NCBI GenBank assembly: GCA_015179125.1 | Contig: WHVA01000001.1 | Span: 186,001 to 250,000 of the forward strand | Direction: 5' to 3' | Source: Gautieria morchelliformis | Lineage: Eukaryota; Basidiomycota; Agaricomycetes; Gomphales; Gomphaceae | DNA length: 64,000 bases | Shown: positions 43,696 through 54,543 of the stretch, one piece after another | How positions within the stretch are numbered: position 1 is the first letter of the stretch | How the letters are laid out: every line of letters begins with the position of its first letter | Translations under genes and position numbers: made by a program | Notes under the pieces: generated by a model | The model's database searches: none | Told to the model about the DNA's origin: nothing | The model's input: only the letters and a program-made list of their open reading frames with translations

Positions 43696-46600
43696 CTAGA
43701 ATGCGGCGACCCGACGCATGAAGTCCCACTGGTGGAACAGGGATGCGATTCTGAACGTGACAGCCTCCAAGGAGCGAATGCGACGAGGGGCACCTGGATG
43801 CGAACGGTAGAAGTCGGCAATCAGGTCAGGAGCTTGGACATCGCCCTCATTTTCCCAAGAATTCTCTTCATAGCCATACCCCTTCCACTTGATTAGGAAC
43901 TGGAGGCGATTTGCTCTCATGCGACTGTCTAACACCTGTTCAACCTCAAAGTGCTCATCACCCTCTCTAAGGATGGGTGGAGGTGGTGGGGATGGTCGCC
44001 GACCCAAGATTGGATCGGATGGAGCAGGAGTGAGCTTAATGACGTGGAAAACAGGGGGGAGGCGACTTAGAGACCTTGGAAGGCGGAGACGGTAGGCTTG
44101 TGACCCAACTTGGCGTTCAACAACATAGGGGCCAAGTCGCCGATGAGCTAGCTTTTTCGAAGGACGGGTGGTGTGTATATCGCTTGCATCAAGGTAAACC
44201 TTGTCACCCGGAGAAAATGTAGGTGCTGGTTCACGTCGTCGATTATAGTATATCGCCATGTCCTCCTTCGACTTTGCCAGTGCTGACTTCGCTTCTGACA
44301 GTGACTCCTCCATGCGTTCCTTGAATTCATTGACAGACTCAAGGTTCGATGGGAGTTGATGTGGTTCGAAGCCCATTCGTGGGTGCCGCCCAGTGTCCAG
44401 CATGAAGGGCGATTGACGAGTGGAAGCATGCACATGGTTGTTGTACTGGAACTCGGCCATGGGCAAGAGGTCATCCCAGTCGTCCTGTCGCTCATTGACA
44501 AAGAGTCGAAGGTACTGCTCTAGCTCTTGATTGAGTCGCTCCGTCTGCCCGTCAGTCTGCGAGTGGTACGCTGTGGAGGCTGCGATGCGAATTCCCAGCA
44601 TGCGAGAAAGCTCGCGAGTGAATTCGCGCACGAACTGGACCCCATGATCTGACACCACTGTTTGCGGGAGGCCATGCAGCTTCCAGACATGGTGTAGGAA
44701 AAGTCGCGCTGCTCTGGCTGCAGTGATCGTGGTGTTGGTCGGGATGAAGTGTGCCCGCTTGGAGACCGAGTCCACTACATTCATCACAGCATCGTAGCCA
44801 TGTGCGTCAGGCAGTTCCACAATGAAGTCAAAACTGATCATGTCCCAGCGAGCTTCAGGGACAGGGAGTGGATGGAGTTCACCGAGGGGTGGCTGCCTTT
44901 GTGCCTTTGTTCGCAGGCATAAATCGCACGTCTTGGAGTACTCGCCAATATACCGCGACATGTGGGGCCACCAGTAATTTCGTGAGACAAGTTCAAGGGT
45001 CTTCCATCGCCCCGGATGACCAGCGACCCGCGAATCATGGTGCTGGGCGACAATTCGTTGCCTGAGGTCCTGGACATCTGGAACGTAAACTTTACCTCGG
45101 AACGTGAGCAGCCCATCCATCTCAGCCCACTCTGCAGACACCAGCGATTTCCCACCAGACTCTCGCAGCTTCTTTACCGCCCCTGTGACCTCGTCCTCCA
45201 GTGACCCATCCCCAAATGCCTTCTTCACGTCGCGAACAATCCCACGTTCTTCCCCCACCAGGGTGAGCCCCTCCAGGGCGCGAACAATGACCAGCTCTGG
45301 GCGTAGGAGTGTCAAATCGCTGTTGTCACCTGATCCTGACCCATGGTCTGAGCGCCGCGACAGTGCATCTGACTTGCCCATTGTGACACCAGGCCGATGG
45401 TGAAGCTCGAAATCGAAACGCGACAAGTAGAGAGACCATCTAGCCTGCTTGCGATTAAGCTTCTTTGCAGTGCGAAAATACTCCAGGTTCTTGTGGTCTG
45501 TCCAGATCTCAATGCGATGCTTAGTGCCTTCAAGGAAATGTTGCCATTCCTCTAAGGTGCGAATAATAGCCAGCATCTCCTTGTCATGAATCTCATAATT
45601 TCGCTCCACAGGAGTAAGACTCTTTGAGTAAAATGCAATGGGATGCCATTTGTCGTCATCTGGAGATCGCTGGGACAGGACTGCACCAGTGGCGACATCT
45701 GAACTGTCAGCCTCCACCCGGTATGGTTGATTGTCATCTGCAAAGTGCAGGATCGGCGTTGATGTGAATCGCAGCTTCAGCCCATCAAATGCCTGCTGTT
45801 CGCGATCACCCCATGTCCATTGTACATCCTTCTTGGTGAGCTCGAACAGGGGTCGTGCATGATGTGAGAAGTCCTCGACAAACCGGCGATAAAAGTTGGC
45901 AAATCCCAGGAAGGCCTGCACCTCCTTGCGATTTGCTGGGGTTGGCCAGTCCAAGACACCTGCGACCTTGATGGGGTCCATCTCCACCTTGCCATGTGAC
46001 ACAATGAGCCCAAGGTACTCAATCTTTGTTCGCTCAAATTCGCATTTCTCAGGGCGAAGGTAGAGCTTGTGCTGCCGTAGGCGCTCAAGGACTATTCGCA
46101 GAAGTCAGCGATGCTCCTCAAGGGTGTCGGTGAAGATCAGGATGTCATCCAGGTACACACACACATGCCCTTCCATGATGAGGTCTTGGAAGATGTCATT
46201 CATCATGGTCTGGAATGTCGCAGGGCTGTTTGTGAGTCCAAAGAACATGACGAGGGGTTCAAAGAGGCCGCGATTAGTTTGGAATGCAGCCTTCCACTCA
46301 TCGCCATCCTTTATTCGCACATTATTAAAGCCCCATCGCACATCTAGCTTGGTGAAGTATTTCGCTCCACGAAGCTGCGCAATGAGCTCAGAAATGATGG
46401 GAAGGGGGTAGCGGTTCTTCACTGTCATGGCATTGAGCATGCGATAATCCTGGACCAGGCGCAGCGATCCATCCTTCTTCTTGATGAAGAACACTGGGCT
46501 GGCCATAGGTGATTTTGAGGGCCGAACGCGGCCAGTGCGCAGGTTCTCCTGCAGGAATTCATCCAGCTGCGACTGTTCACTGGGGGCAAGCGGGTAAACC

Positions 46601-47612
46601 TTGCACGCAGATGGCTTGGCTCCTGGCTCAAGCTCAATTGCATGGTCCCATGTCCTGCGTTCAGGAAGTGAATCAAAGGACTCTTTAGCAAAGACATCCT
46701 CGAACTCACGGAGGTAAGGAGGGATGAGTTCCTTTCCCGCTGGGGGTACACTGCGAAGGGCCTTCTCAGCGAGCTGCTGTGAAGTGGTTGTGGCGGCTGC
46801 AATAATGGGTACAGGTACATTAGGCGTGGACACAGTCGCAAACAGGCGGTCGCCTGGCTCCAGAAGGGGCTCAATATCACCTGGCTCTCATCTCCTTCTG
46901 TGTCGCCCTCTTCCTCTTCCACCATCTGGGGCAGGGGGCCCATGCGGCATGCATGTATCCTCGCCTCCTCTCTCCGCTCTTCCCGCAATGTCGCTCTGCA
47001 GGTGTGGCACTGCACAGGGCATCTATTCAGTGTCACCTCCTGCGTTCGCCAGTTAACCTCCGGGTTGTGCTCCCGGAGCCATGGATATCCAAGGATCATC
47101 TTGTGCTTCCCAAGGTTTGTAACGGCAAAGACAGCACATTCATAGTGGTCACGGAATTGCAGGATGACATCAACAACATTGCGAATTGATCCACCCTCAT
47201 TGGGAGTGCCATCAACATTGTACACAGGGGCAGGGTGTGTGAGTGATCGCATGGTTAACTTCTCAGTGGCGACAAATTCGCTGTCAATGAACAACCCAGT
47301 CGCACCACTGTCAAGGAGTGCAGTCACCCCTTTGACTTCAGCAGTGTCTGTTGTCTGGATCTCTACATTGAGGTTCAGCGAATTCGGAGAGGGGACGGAT
47401 GCGACCACGAAGTGCTTGGGAAGGGCTCGCTCCCAACGTTTCAATCGTGGTAAAGGACCTTTTAGAATGTTGGCGGTTGATGTGTCTTTATCGCTTGCTG
47501 TGTGCGACCCAGTCCTTGACACAGGAATTGTATCTTCAGTATCTGGGGCTATTGACAGAGCAGCAAAGCGATTGGACAGGGGCAGCAAGGGCACATCTCT
47601 CACTCGCTGCAC
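43696..47612 (-). pseudogene. Pol of chromovirus F: protease to chromodomain
   Basis: The frame opens at about 47612, overlapping the gag end in the -1 frame, with no ATG at the start, so it is probably made as a Gag-Pol fusion. Domains: protease ALLDSGATGLFID (about 47320), RT (FFIKKKDGSLRLVQDY, catalytic YLDD in CVYLDDILIFTD at about 46150), RNase H ([26 protein letters not shown]), integrase (HHCC region with CDLCLRTKAQ; FIVELPDAHGYD; VSDHGVQF; SQTDGQTERLNQ), GPY-like region and chromodomain FLIKWKGYGYEENSW (about 43850-43900); stop 43696. Two defects: a frameshift near 46880 (after EGDESQ) and TGA at 46105, which fits a CGA codon (EEHR-stop-LLRIVLERL). Confidence 0.9.
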
Positions 47613-50600
47613 GACACAAAATCCTCCGCATCATCCTTCTCTACCTCTTCCTCAGCGACATCTCGCACATCTGCAGCGACCATCCAGTGCTCCAGCAGCT
47701 CCTCGCATTCATCAGCTGTCATGTAGTGGATGTCGTAGGCCTGCGGGCATTCTCGTGCAAAGTGTCCGACCTTTCCGCAGCGCCGACAGGTGAGTGGCTG
47801 TGGGAACCGCTTCTTCGCAGCATCCACATCCATCGGAGCACGCCCAGAGGCATTTGGAAGGGGCGTGGTGTTAGCAACTCGGGGCTATGGCAGGGAAGGT
47901 TCGGTAGAGTTCTTAGAAAGCTAGAATCAAATATACTCTCTCAGTGAATTTATTGTCACTGATGTATTAATACAGTACCTAGAATCAAATATACTACATG
48001 ATTTTCAGTCAACATGCTATGTAAATATGAAAGATACTACTCGCCTCTCTCAGTGAATTTATTGTCACTGAGAGAGGAGTGTAATCCTGTCTCAGAAGGC
48101 ATATACTTGCACCCGGCCCTTTAGCGCCCAAGGGCTCGCGCGTCGAAGTCGTTTCAAACTCCGCTGGGTGCAGCCGCCTGTGAAAGTAGAAATAACAGAA
48201 TGAAATGGAGAGATAGAGAGTGACTAGAAAATTTCGAAAATAAGCAGAGAAATGGATGCATGGTACAAGAACAGTATGAGAAAATATTGAAACACCACAC
48301 AATAAATTGAATATATTATGCTTGATTTTGGTGCAGGAGCATAAATGCACCCAACACGCCCCCTCAAGCTTAATATATTCCGATTCTCTCGTTGAGGATT
48401 CTCACTCTAGGACTAGGAAGTCCTTTAGTGAGAAGATCGGCTAGCATGTGTTCCGTTGGTAGGTACACAAGCTTAATTTCTTCATCTTCGACTATATCTC
48501 GGATGAAATATAATCTAATGTCGAAATGCTTGGTCCTCGTGTGTTGTTGAGTGCCATAGACGATGGCAATGGCTGATTGATTGTCTGAATAAAGTTTGAT
48601 GGGACAATTCAGCGGTTGGAATACTTCAGAAATAAAGTGGCGCATCCATAAGGCTTCTTTGCTCGCATGAGTCAGAGCAACGAATTCGGCTTCAGTTGAT
48701 GATAGGGCTACTATGGATTGTTTTTGACAACTCCATGATACTGTCCCTCCATCAATCTGAAAAATATAAGCCGAGTATGAGTGCCTGTGCTCTTGAGAAG
48801 CCCAATCTGCATCTGAATACCCAATGAGGCCGTCTCGATTTTTCCCAAGTGTCAATTTGTAGTCCATCGTGCCTTTTAGATATTTAAAGACACGTTTGAC
48901 TGCATGCCAATGTGTTGGACCTGGGTTTTCGAGGAATTGAGAAAGTAATGACACTGCGAATGCAATGTCCGGTCGAGTGGCTACTGCTGCCCACATCAAT
49001 GATCCTATCGCTTGTCTGTATGGAATTCTTGACATCTTCTGTTTGTCTTCATCTGTGGAAGGGCATTGGTCCCTGGATAATTTAACGGCTGGGTCAAGAG
49101 GCGTGGAAAATGTTTTGGCATCATCCAGATTGAATTTTTTGATGATTTTCTGGATGTATGTGGCTTGTGATATTGCAATCGATTTGTTATTCCAATCTCT
49201 TTCGATTTTGAGGTTCAAAAGCCAGTGAATCTCGCCTAGATCTTTCATACTGAAGATCTGGGCAAGACCATGCTTTACCCCATCGAGGATTGGTTGACTC
49301 TCAGCTGTGATAGTGAGGTCGTCTACTGCTGTCGCAATAATCGCATGCCCTCTCGGTCCACGTCTGCAAAATACAGCTCCATCCGAAGCTGATTTAGTGA
49401 ATCCTAACTTGAGAAATTCACCACTCAGACGTTTGTACCATTCCCTTCCAGATTGTTTGAGGCCGTAAAGTGCTTTCTTCAGCAGGAGGACATCATCTTT
49501 GTCTCCGGTCTCATATCCATACGGCTGTCTCATGTAAATAGGTTCTGGCAGTGTAGCATTCAAATACGCACTGTCCACATCCATTTGGTGAATAGGCCAG
49601 TTATTCCTGGCAGCAATGGCACATATAATCCGTAAGGAAGTCATCCGAGCAACAGGTGCATAGGTTTCATTGTAGTCGACTCCAAAACTTTGTGTAAAGC
49701 CTTGGGCGACCATCCTCGATCTAGGTGTGATGGGTTCACCTTCTGGATTGCGTTTCCAGAGGAATACCCATCTATTTCCGACAATATTTGCCCCAGGAGG
49801 TGGTTTAACCACTTCCCATACACCTTTGTCGAGTAGCACCTTATACTCTTTATCCATCGATGCTTTCCACATAGGATCATTTAAGGCTTCATCTGCATTG
49901 CTAGGCTCGGTCTGATTTAAATCCGGCAGCACATTATCTTTGTTTTGATCGGAGGTCGAAAGTGGACTGATGGCAAGGTTATAATCACTGATGCCGTCAG
50001 TGACAGAGGATAAATCTTGTTCGAATAATTTGTCTTGATGGTCCTCAATGTCCTCGTAAGCTAGTGTAGTGATATCTGCACCAGCATGTCTCTTGGTTTG
50101 AGATCTTGTTACGGGACCACTTGGGGCCGGCTGCACCTGCTGCTGACGGATTCTCTCGCTTCTCCTTGTTGGAGCAGCTTCTTTAGGTCTGGCATCAACA
50201 GTCTGACTGGGTTGCAGCTCTTTCAGACGTTCCTCTGGTTCATCATCATCAATTTCCTCGATCTTTGCCTCTTCGCTGACTAAGCGGCTAGGCATAGATG
50301 CTGGCGCCGAGATGGCCTGTACCATTTTTCTGGACGTAGGTAGCTGTGACTCTTCAATAGAAATGATTGGAGCTTTGCCCCCCTTCATCTCTGAGTCAAA
50401 TATAATATTCCGCTCGACAGAAACCTTCTGAGAGTCAGGCCAGTAGATGCAGTGACCATGGCTCTGTCCAGAGATTCCTATCCACCGAGCTCTTTTGGCA
50501 CGGGCTGCTAGTTTGTTTCCCTCTTTGACTTTAACGTAGACTTCAATTCCCCACACGTGTATGTCTTTCAGGTTCGGTTTCTCGTGATGGATCATTTCAA

Positions 50601-53600
50601 AAGGGGTTTTGTCTGGCAAAGCTCTTGTATGTGTCCGATTCCTAAGATAGTTGGCATGCAAAATTGCATGCCCCCATAGAGTCTTAGGAAGACTTGATTC
50701 CAATAGCATGGCATGAGCTCTTTCAACTAGAGTTCGGTTTAAAGGTTCAGCAACACCATTTGACTCTGGGGTGTCGTGCACGGTTAACCGATGCTTCGTG
50801 CCTTGCTTGGCCAAATGCTGTTCAAATTCTGAGCTTGTGTATTCGCCCCCTCTGTCGGAAACAAGTGCTTTGATGTGCATATTCCTCTGTCGAAGCATCA
50901 AGGCCTCGTAGAGTTTGTATTTTGAAAATGCTTCCGATTTGTTTGCCATCAAATAGATAACCGATTCTCTTGAGTAGTCGTCAATGAAAGACACATAATA
51001 GGATTTCTTGTCAATTGTGGAGTGTCTCGCTGGTCCCCAGACATCAGAATAAATTCTGTCACCGAATTTTGATGATCGGCTTCTGGGTTCCTGAGGAAGT
51101 GATTTACGTGCAATCTTCGCCTGAATGCACGCATCGCAAACAACCTTGTCACCTTTTGAGCTCAATTCAATGCCTAATATCATGCCACGGTTGAGCAAGT
51201 GCTGTAGGGACTTTTGTGAAATGTGCCCCATTTTTTGATGTATTTCCATGGCTGATGCGCATACATGCGCTTCGGCACTTGTGTGTTGTAAATCAAATCG
51301 ATATAAGCCATTCAGCTTCGGTGCTTGCATCAATATCCTGCCTTTACGATTGGATATTGTGCATTTCTGATCAGCTATTTGTGTGTTATAGCCTGCATCA
51401 TCGCACCGGCCGATCGAGATGAGAGTAACAGCCATTTTTGGCGCGTAGAACGTATCCTTCAATGTAATGTTCACAGTCTTATCTCCAACCTTCTTAGATA
51501 GCACGAGTGAGCCTGAACCGAAGGCATCAAAAGTGCCTTTGTTGGCTGCACGAATTGTGCGCGGCTGTGAGAATGGACTGTAATCCCTCAATAAATTCTT
51601 GTGAGGGGTCATATGTGCGGTCGTTCCAGTGTCGAGGATAACACCAGTGTCCAGAGATAAACTACTCAAATTAGAGCAGTCGAAGTTGGCGAAAGCGGCT
51701 GGACTGCCACTCTCATCCTCCTCAGAGGACACTTCTTCGGCAACATTCGCCTTGGCTTTGCCCTTCTTCTTTTTGGCTTTCGCTTTCTTCTTCTGACGTG
51801 GCCCCTGGCCTTCTTTACCACCTCCTTTAGCCCAGCAACTTTCTATAGCATGTCCAGGCTTGTGGCAATTAGTGCATGCAAGTACCTTCGGGTCTTTCCG
51901 GCCCTTCTGCCCTTTCATAGATGAACCAATAAATGCCTGCTCTTCTTGTGAAATATTGAGGGTCTTTCTCCTGTCATATTGAGCCTTTAGTACTCTGATA
52001 ATATCATCAGGCACTAAGGGCATTCCACATTCTTCGAGCGACGTGGTAAGGGCATTCATAACTGCCTCATAGGAGGGTGGAAGTGATGCAAGGATAATGT
52101 CGGTGAACTCTCCTTCAGAAATTCTGGCTCCCATCTCATTGAGACGAGCATAGAGGTCTTGGGCCTTGTCCAAGTGATCTCTCAAGTCTCCATCCTCAGG
52201 ACACCTCATACTGCGAAGCTGTCTCTGTAGGTTGGTGAGGACCATCTTGGGCTTTTTGGTCATCTCATTGACCAATGCATCCCAGACTTCTTTTGCTGTA
52301 TGTCTCTTCTGTAGCATCAGGGCTAGTGACTCTGACACTGAGACGATTATTTGGGTTTTTGCCTGTCCTTCTCTGGCAAGATATTTCTCCAGCTTCTCCT
52401 CAGCCTTCTCTATCTGAGTTTCCTCAGCTTCTGTGAGAATATGGCCTGGGGGCATGACTGGAGGATCAGGAGGTCTAATGGCTCTCCCTTCTATATGCCT
52501 GAGTAGATTTTTGGACTCAAAATAACTTGTGAGAGTAGCTCGCCACAGAGGCCAATTACTTCCATCTGTTGCAAGCTTCTCCACACCCAAAAGCTTCTGC
52601 GAAGTGTCTGCGGGGCCCATAACCCTTGTTAGCAACTCGGGGCTATGGCAGGGAAGGTTCGGTAGAGTTCTTAGAAAGCTAGAATCAAATATACTCTCTC
52701 AGTGAATTTATTGTCACTGATGTATTAATACAGTACCTAGAATCAAATATACTACATGATTTTCAGTCAACATGCTATGTAAATATGAAAGATACTACTC
52801 GCCTCTCTCAGTGAATTTATTGTCACTGAGAGAGGAGTGTAATCCTGTCTCAGAGGGCATATACTTGCACCCGGCCCTTTAGCGCCCAAGGGCTCGCGCG
52901 TCGAAGTCGTTTCAAACTCCGCTGGGTGCAGCCGCCTGTGAAAGTAGAAATAACAGAATGAAATGGAAAGATAGAGAGTGACTAGAAAATTTCGAAAATA
53001 AGCAGAGAAATGGATGCATGGTACAAGAACAGTATGAGAAAATATTGAAACACCACACAATAAATTGAATATATTATGCTTGATTTTGGTGCAGGAGCAT
53101 AAATGCACCCAACACGTGGGCACTGGCATTATCGCTGGCCTCGAGGAGAGCTGACTGGTGAACCTGGTGTGTGATTCACCTGCCTTGCGAAAAACAGGCG
53201 GTGGGGGAGGGCCACTGTTTGTCACCCTAGGTCCCTGGAACGCTTCGTTGGCTGCACGCGTGAGTGCAACTGTTCTTGCCGCCCCATACCATGCAGAAGG
53301 GTCGTTGTCCTTTGGCCTGCCGTCCAACATCAATGCGATGCGACTTTGGATTGCAGGTTCGAGACCTCGGCGGAACTTCATCACAATTGATCGCCCATCT
53401 GTGTATGCGGCTTTCTCAACCAGCTCTTCGAACACATCGATGTATTCATCAACTGAACGCTTGCCCTGGTGGTACTGGTGCGATTCCAGTTGGTTCATTG
53501 CATCGGTGGCCTCATGTAGGGGGTAGAACTGCTGGCGAAATGCTTCAACAAAATCCTTCCAGGTCGCATAGAGCGGCACGCCACGCTTTGCTTCGTGAGT

Positions 53601-53963
53601 GAATGCGCGAGTGGCAAAAGTCGCAGCCCTGCCTGTTTTCATGAAGGACATCGCCCAAAGGATCTGCGACTGCTTGTCTGGGAAGTCACTCGCACACACA
53701 CCCAGGTAGAGGCTGCACGACTGGATGAAGTTGCTACCATTCGCACGATCCCCATCATATTCGGAGGGCTTTGCTGGCTCAGCTGTTCGCTTTGAGGAGG
53801 TGCGAACACGACCAGGGAGTCCAGCCATGAGCCCAGTGGTCGTAGCCTGCAGGGTGCTCAACCTTGTCTCCAGATCTTGTTTTTCCTGCCTCTCCCTCAT
53901 CAACTCTTGCTCTATCGCCGCCAAGCGGTCCAAAACTTCAGCAGCAGATGGCAAGCCGTCCAT
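47600..53963 (-). CDS. Gag of chromovirus F, interrupted in frame by copia E
   Basis: The ATG at 53963 gives MDGLPSAAEVLDRLAAIEQEL with an N-terminal coiled coil, then a capsid domain (KPSEYDGDRANGSNF, FWAMSFMKTG-like LWAMSFMKTGRAA, YATWKDFVEAFRQQF). At PVPT the copia element E intervenes (47869-53114, TSD CGTGG). Removing it and one TSD continues PLPNASGRAPMDVDAAKK, a CCHC knuckle CRRCGKVGHFAREC and an acidic tail ending at the TGA at 47600. Reading is open throughout apart from E, so the gene was probably intact when E landed. Confidence 0.88.
47869..48356 (-). repeat. 3' LTR of copia E
   Basis: On the minus strand TGTTGGGTGCATTTATGC...GAGTTGCTAACA, 488 bp. Confidence 0.95.
48370..52620 (-). 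CDS. Gag-pol polyprotein of copia E, intact
   Basis: The ATG at 52620 (MGPADTSQKLLGVEKLATD) lies inside the PBS; the ORF of about 1416 residues is unbroken to 48370. Order: gag (LTSYFESKNLL, LVNEMTKKPK), CCHC knuckle CTNCHKPGHAIESC (about residue 255), protease ILDTGTTAHMTPH (about 335), GAG-pre-integrase (HQKMGHISQKSLQ, CDACIQAK), integrase (YSDVWGPARHS, VSDRGGEYTSSEF, TPESNGVAEPLNRT), RT (GNRWVFLWKRN, catalytic box AVDD in IATAVDDLTIT instead of YVDD), RNase H (CQKQSIVALSSTEAEF, SDNQSAIAI). Polyprotein for copy-and-paste retrotransposition in cytoplasmic particles. All catalytic motifs seem present, so I call it potentially active. Confidence 0.95.
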   Translation of the reverse strand: MGPADTSQKLLGVEKLATDGSNWPLWRATLTSYFESKNLLRHIEGRAIRPPDPPVMPPGHILTEAEETQIEKAEEKLEKYLAREGQAKTQIIVSVSESLALMLQKRHTAKEVWDALVNEMTKKPKMVLTNLQRQLRSMRCPEDGDLRDHLDKAQDLYARLNEMGARISEGEFTDIILASLPPSYEAVMNALTTSLEECGMPLVPDDIIRVLKAQYDRRKTLNISQEEQAFIGSSMKGQKGRKDPKVLACTNCHKPGHAIESCWAKGGGKEGQGPRQKKKAKAKKKKGKAKANVAEEVSSEEDESGSPAAFANFDCSNLSSLSLDTGVILDTGTTAHMTPHKNLLRDYSPFSQPRTIRAANKGTFDAFGSGSLVLSKKVGDKTVNITLKDTFYAPKMAVTLISIGRCDDAGYNTQIADQKCTISNRKGRILMQAPKLNGLYRFDLQHTSAEAHVCASAMEIHQKMGHISQKSLQHLLNRGMILGIELSSKGDKVVCDACIQAKIARKSLPQEPRSRSSKFGDRIYSDVWGPARHSTIDKKSYYVSFIDDYSRESVIYLMANKSEAFSKYKLYEALMLRQRNMHIKALVSDRGGEYTSSEFEQHLAKQGTKHRLTVHDTPESNGVAEPLNRTLVERAHAMLLESSLPKTLWGHAILHANYLRNRTHTRALPDKTPFEMIHHEKPNLKDIHVWGIEVYVKVKEGNKLAARAKRARWIGISGQSHGHCIYWPDSQKVSVERNIIFDSEMKGGKAPIISIEESQLPTSRKMVQAISAPASMPSRLVSEEAKIEEIDDDEPEERLKELQPSQTVDARPKEAAPTRRSERIRQQQVQPAPSGPVTRSQTKRHAGADITTLAYEDIEDHQDKLFEQDLSSVTDGISDYNLAISPLSTSDQNKDNVLPDLNQTEPSNADEALNDPMWKASMDKEYKVLLDKGVWEVVKPPPGANIVGNRWVFLWKRNPEGEPITPRSRMVAQGFTQSFGVDYNETYAPVARMTSLRIICAIAARNNWPIHQMDVDSAYLNATLPEPIYMRQPYGYETGDKDDVLLLKKALYGLKQSGREWYKRLSGEFLKLGFTKSASDGAVFCRRGPRGHAIIATAVDDLTITAESQPILDGVKHGLAQIFSMKDLGEIHWLLNLKIERDWNNKSIAISQATYIQKIIKKFNLDDAKTFSTPLDPAVKLSRDQCPSTDEDKQKMSRIPYRQAIGSLMWAAVATRPDIAFAVSLLSQFLENPGPTHWHAVKRVFKYLKGTMDYKLTLGKNRDGLIGYSDADWASQEHRHSYSAYIFQIDGGTVSWSCQKQSIVALSSTEAEFVALTHASKEALWMRHFISEVFQPLNCPIKLYSDNQSAIAIVYGTQQHTRTKHFDIRLYFIRDIVEDEEIKLVYLPTEHMLADLLTKGLPSPRVRILNERIGIY
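52610..52626 (-). other. Primer-binding site of copia E, containing the start codon
   Basis: Directly after the 5' LTR the minus strand reads AGGGTTATGGGCCCCGC, the half-tRNA-iMet site; the ATG in it is the first codon of the ORF. Confidence 0.75.
52627..53114 (-). repeat. 5' LTR of copia E
   Basis: 488 bp, differs from the 3' LTR at two positions in my reading (CAGAGGGC/CAGAAGGC and GGAAAG/GGAGAG). Confidence 0.95.
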
Positions 53964-54063
53964 GGTAAGCGTTTGTCAAGGTATGAGAAAGGATTGCTAA
54001 AATCACTGCTTTCGAAGGGTGTTCAATTTGAAGTCGGGCGATTTTGCAACCGGTGCTCTAGAG

Positions 54064-54073
54064 AGAGTTTTCT
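54064..54073 (-). other. Primer-binding site of chromovirus F
   Basis: Minus strand AGAAAACTCT, two bases (GT) after the LTR end; the complement AGAGTTTTCT is in the LTR at 54195-54204. Confidence 0.6.
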
Positions 54074-54075
54074 AC

Positions 54076-54543
54076 TATAAGGGCAACCTGGGCAGACGCT
54101 CTACACTCAAGCGGCGAACTGGTGAAGGGGGATCCAAAGTGAGATAGAGAACTATATCAGGACATAGACATACCTGGCGAAGGGGGATCCAAAGAGAAAA
54201 CTCTAAGGAACCCCTTCGCCACCTAACTACGACTATAAGCAAACGCGGGCATGCTAGCCCGATCACCGAATGCCTGAGTTACATAAGCAATCATGCCAGC
54301 GATAACAGGGCTGGACAGATAAGGAAGGAATGATGTTGGAAGGGGCCGGAACAGGAAGGGAAATAAATGGAACACAAGACAGAGGGATGCTAAAGGCTAG
54401 GAGAAGCTCAGGGGCCACCAACAACAGGCTGCGATGATGCAGTGTGTGATAACGCACAGTGGGATCGTACACAGTGCGATCATGCACAGTGCGATCATAC
54501 ACAGTGCGATCATGCACAGTGCGTGATTGGTGTTCCCCTGACA
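54076..54543 (-). repeat. 5' LTR of chromovirus F
   Basis: 468 bp, TGTCAGGGG...CCTTATA, with five 15-bp repeat units. On the minus strand a TATA-like TTATAG (54238-54233) lies about 30 bp before the self-complementary 10-mer (54204-54195). Confidence 0.9.

Larger units (their letters stand above)
47869..53114 (-). mobile_element. Ty1/copia element E, structurally intact and recent
   Basis: 5246 bp, minus strand, LTRs 47869-48356 and 52627-53114 (488 bp each, two substitutions by eye). TSD CGTGG at 47864-47868 and 53115-53119. Single uninterrupted gag-pol ORF, PBS and purine-rich end present. The best candidate in the window for an autonomous element, and the source family of the solo LTRs at 33022, 42005, 42948 and the fragment at 58972. 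Confidence 0.96.
43171..54543 (-). mobile_element. Ty3/gypsy chromovirus F, split by copia E
   Basis: Minus strand. LTRs 54076-54543 (5') and 43171-43684 (3'); TSD GCGAG at 43166-43170 and 54544-54548. Internal: gag (53963-47600, interrupted by E) and pol (47612-43696) with a C-terminal chromodomain; a purine tract AGAGGGGGGTGA precedes the 3' LTR. LTRs begin TGTCAGGGG and end CCTTATA. Confidence 0.93.
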
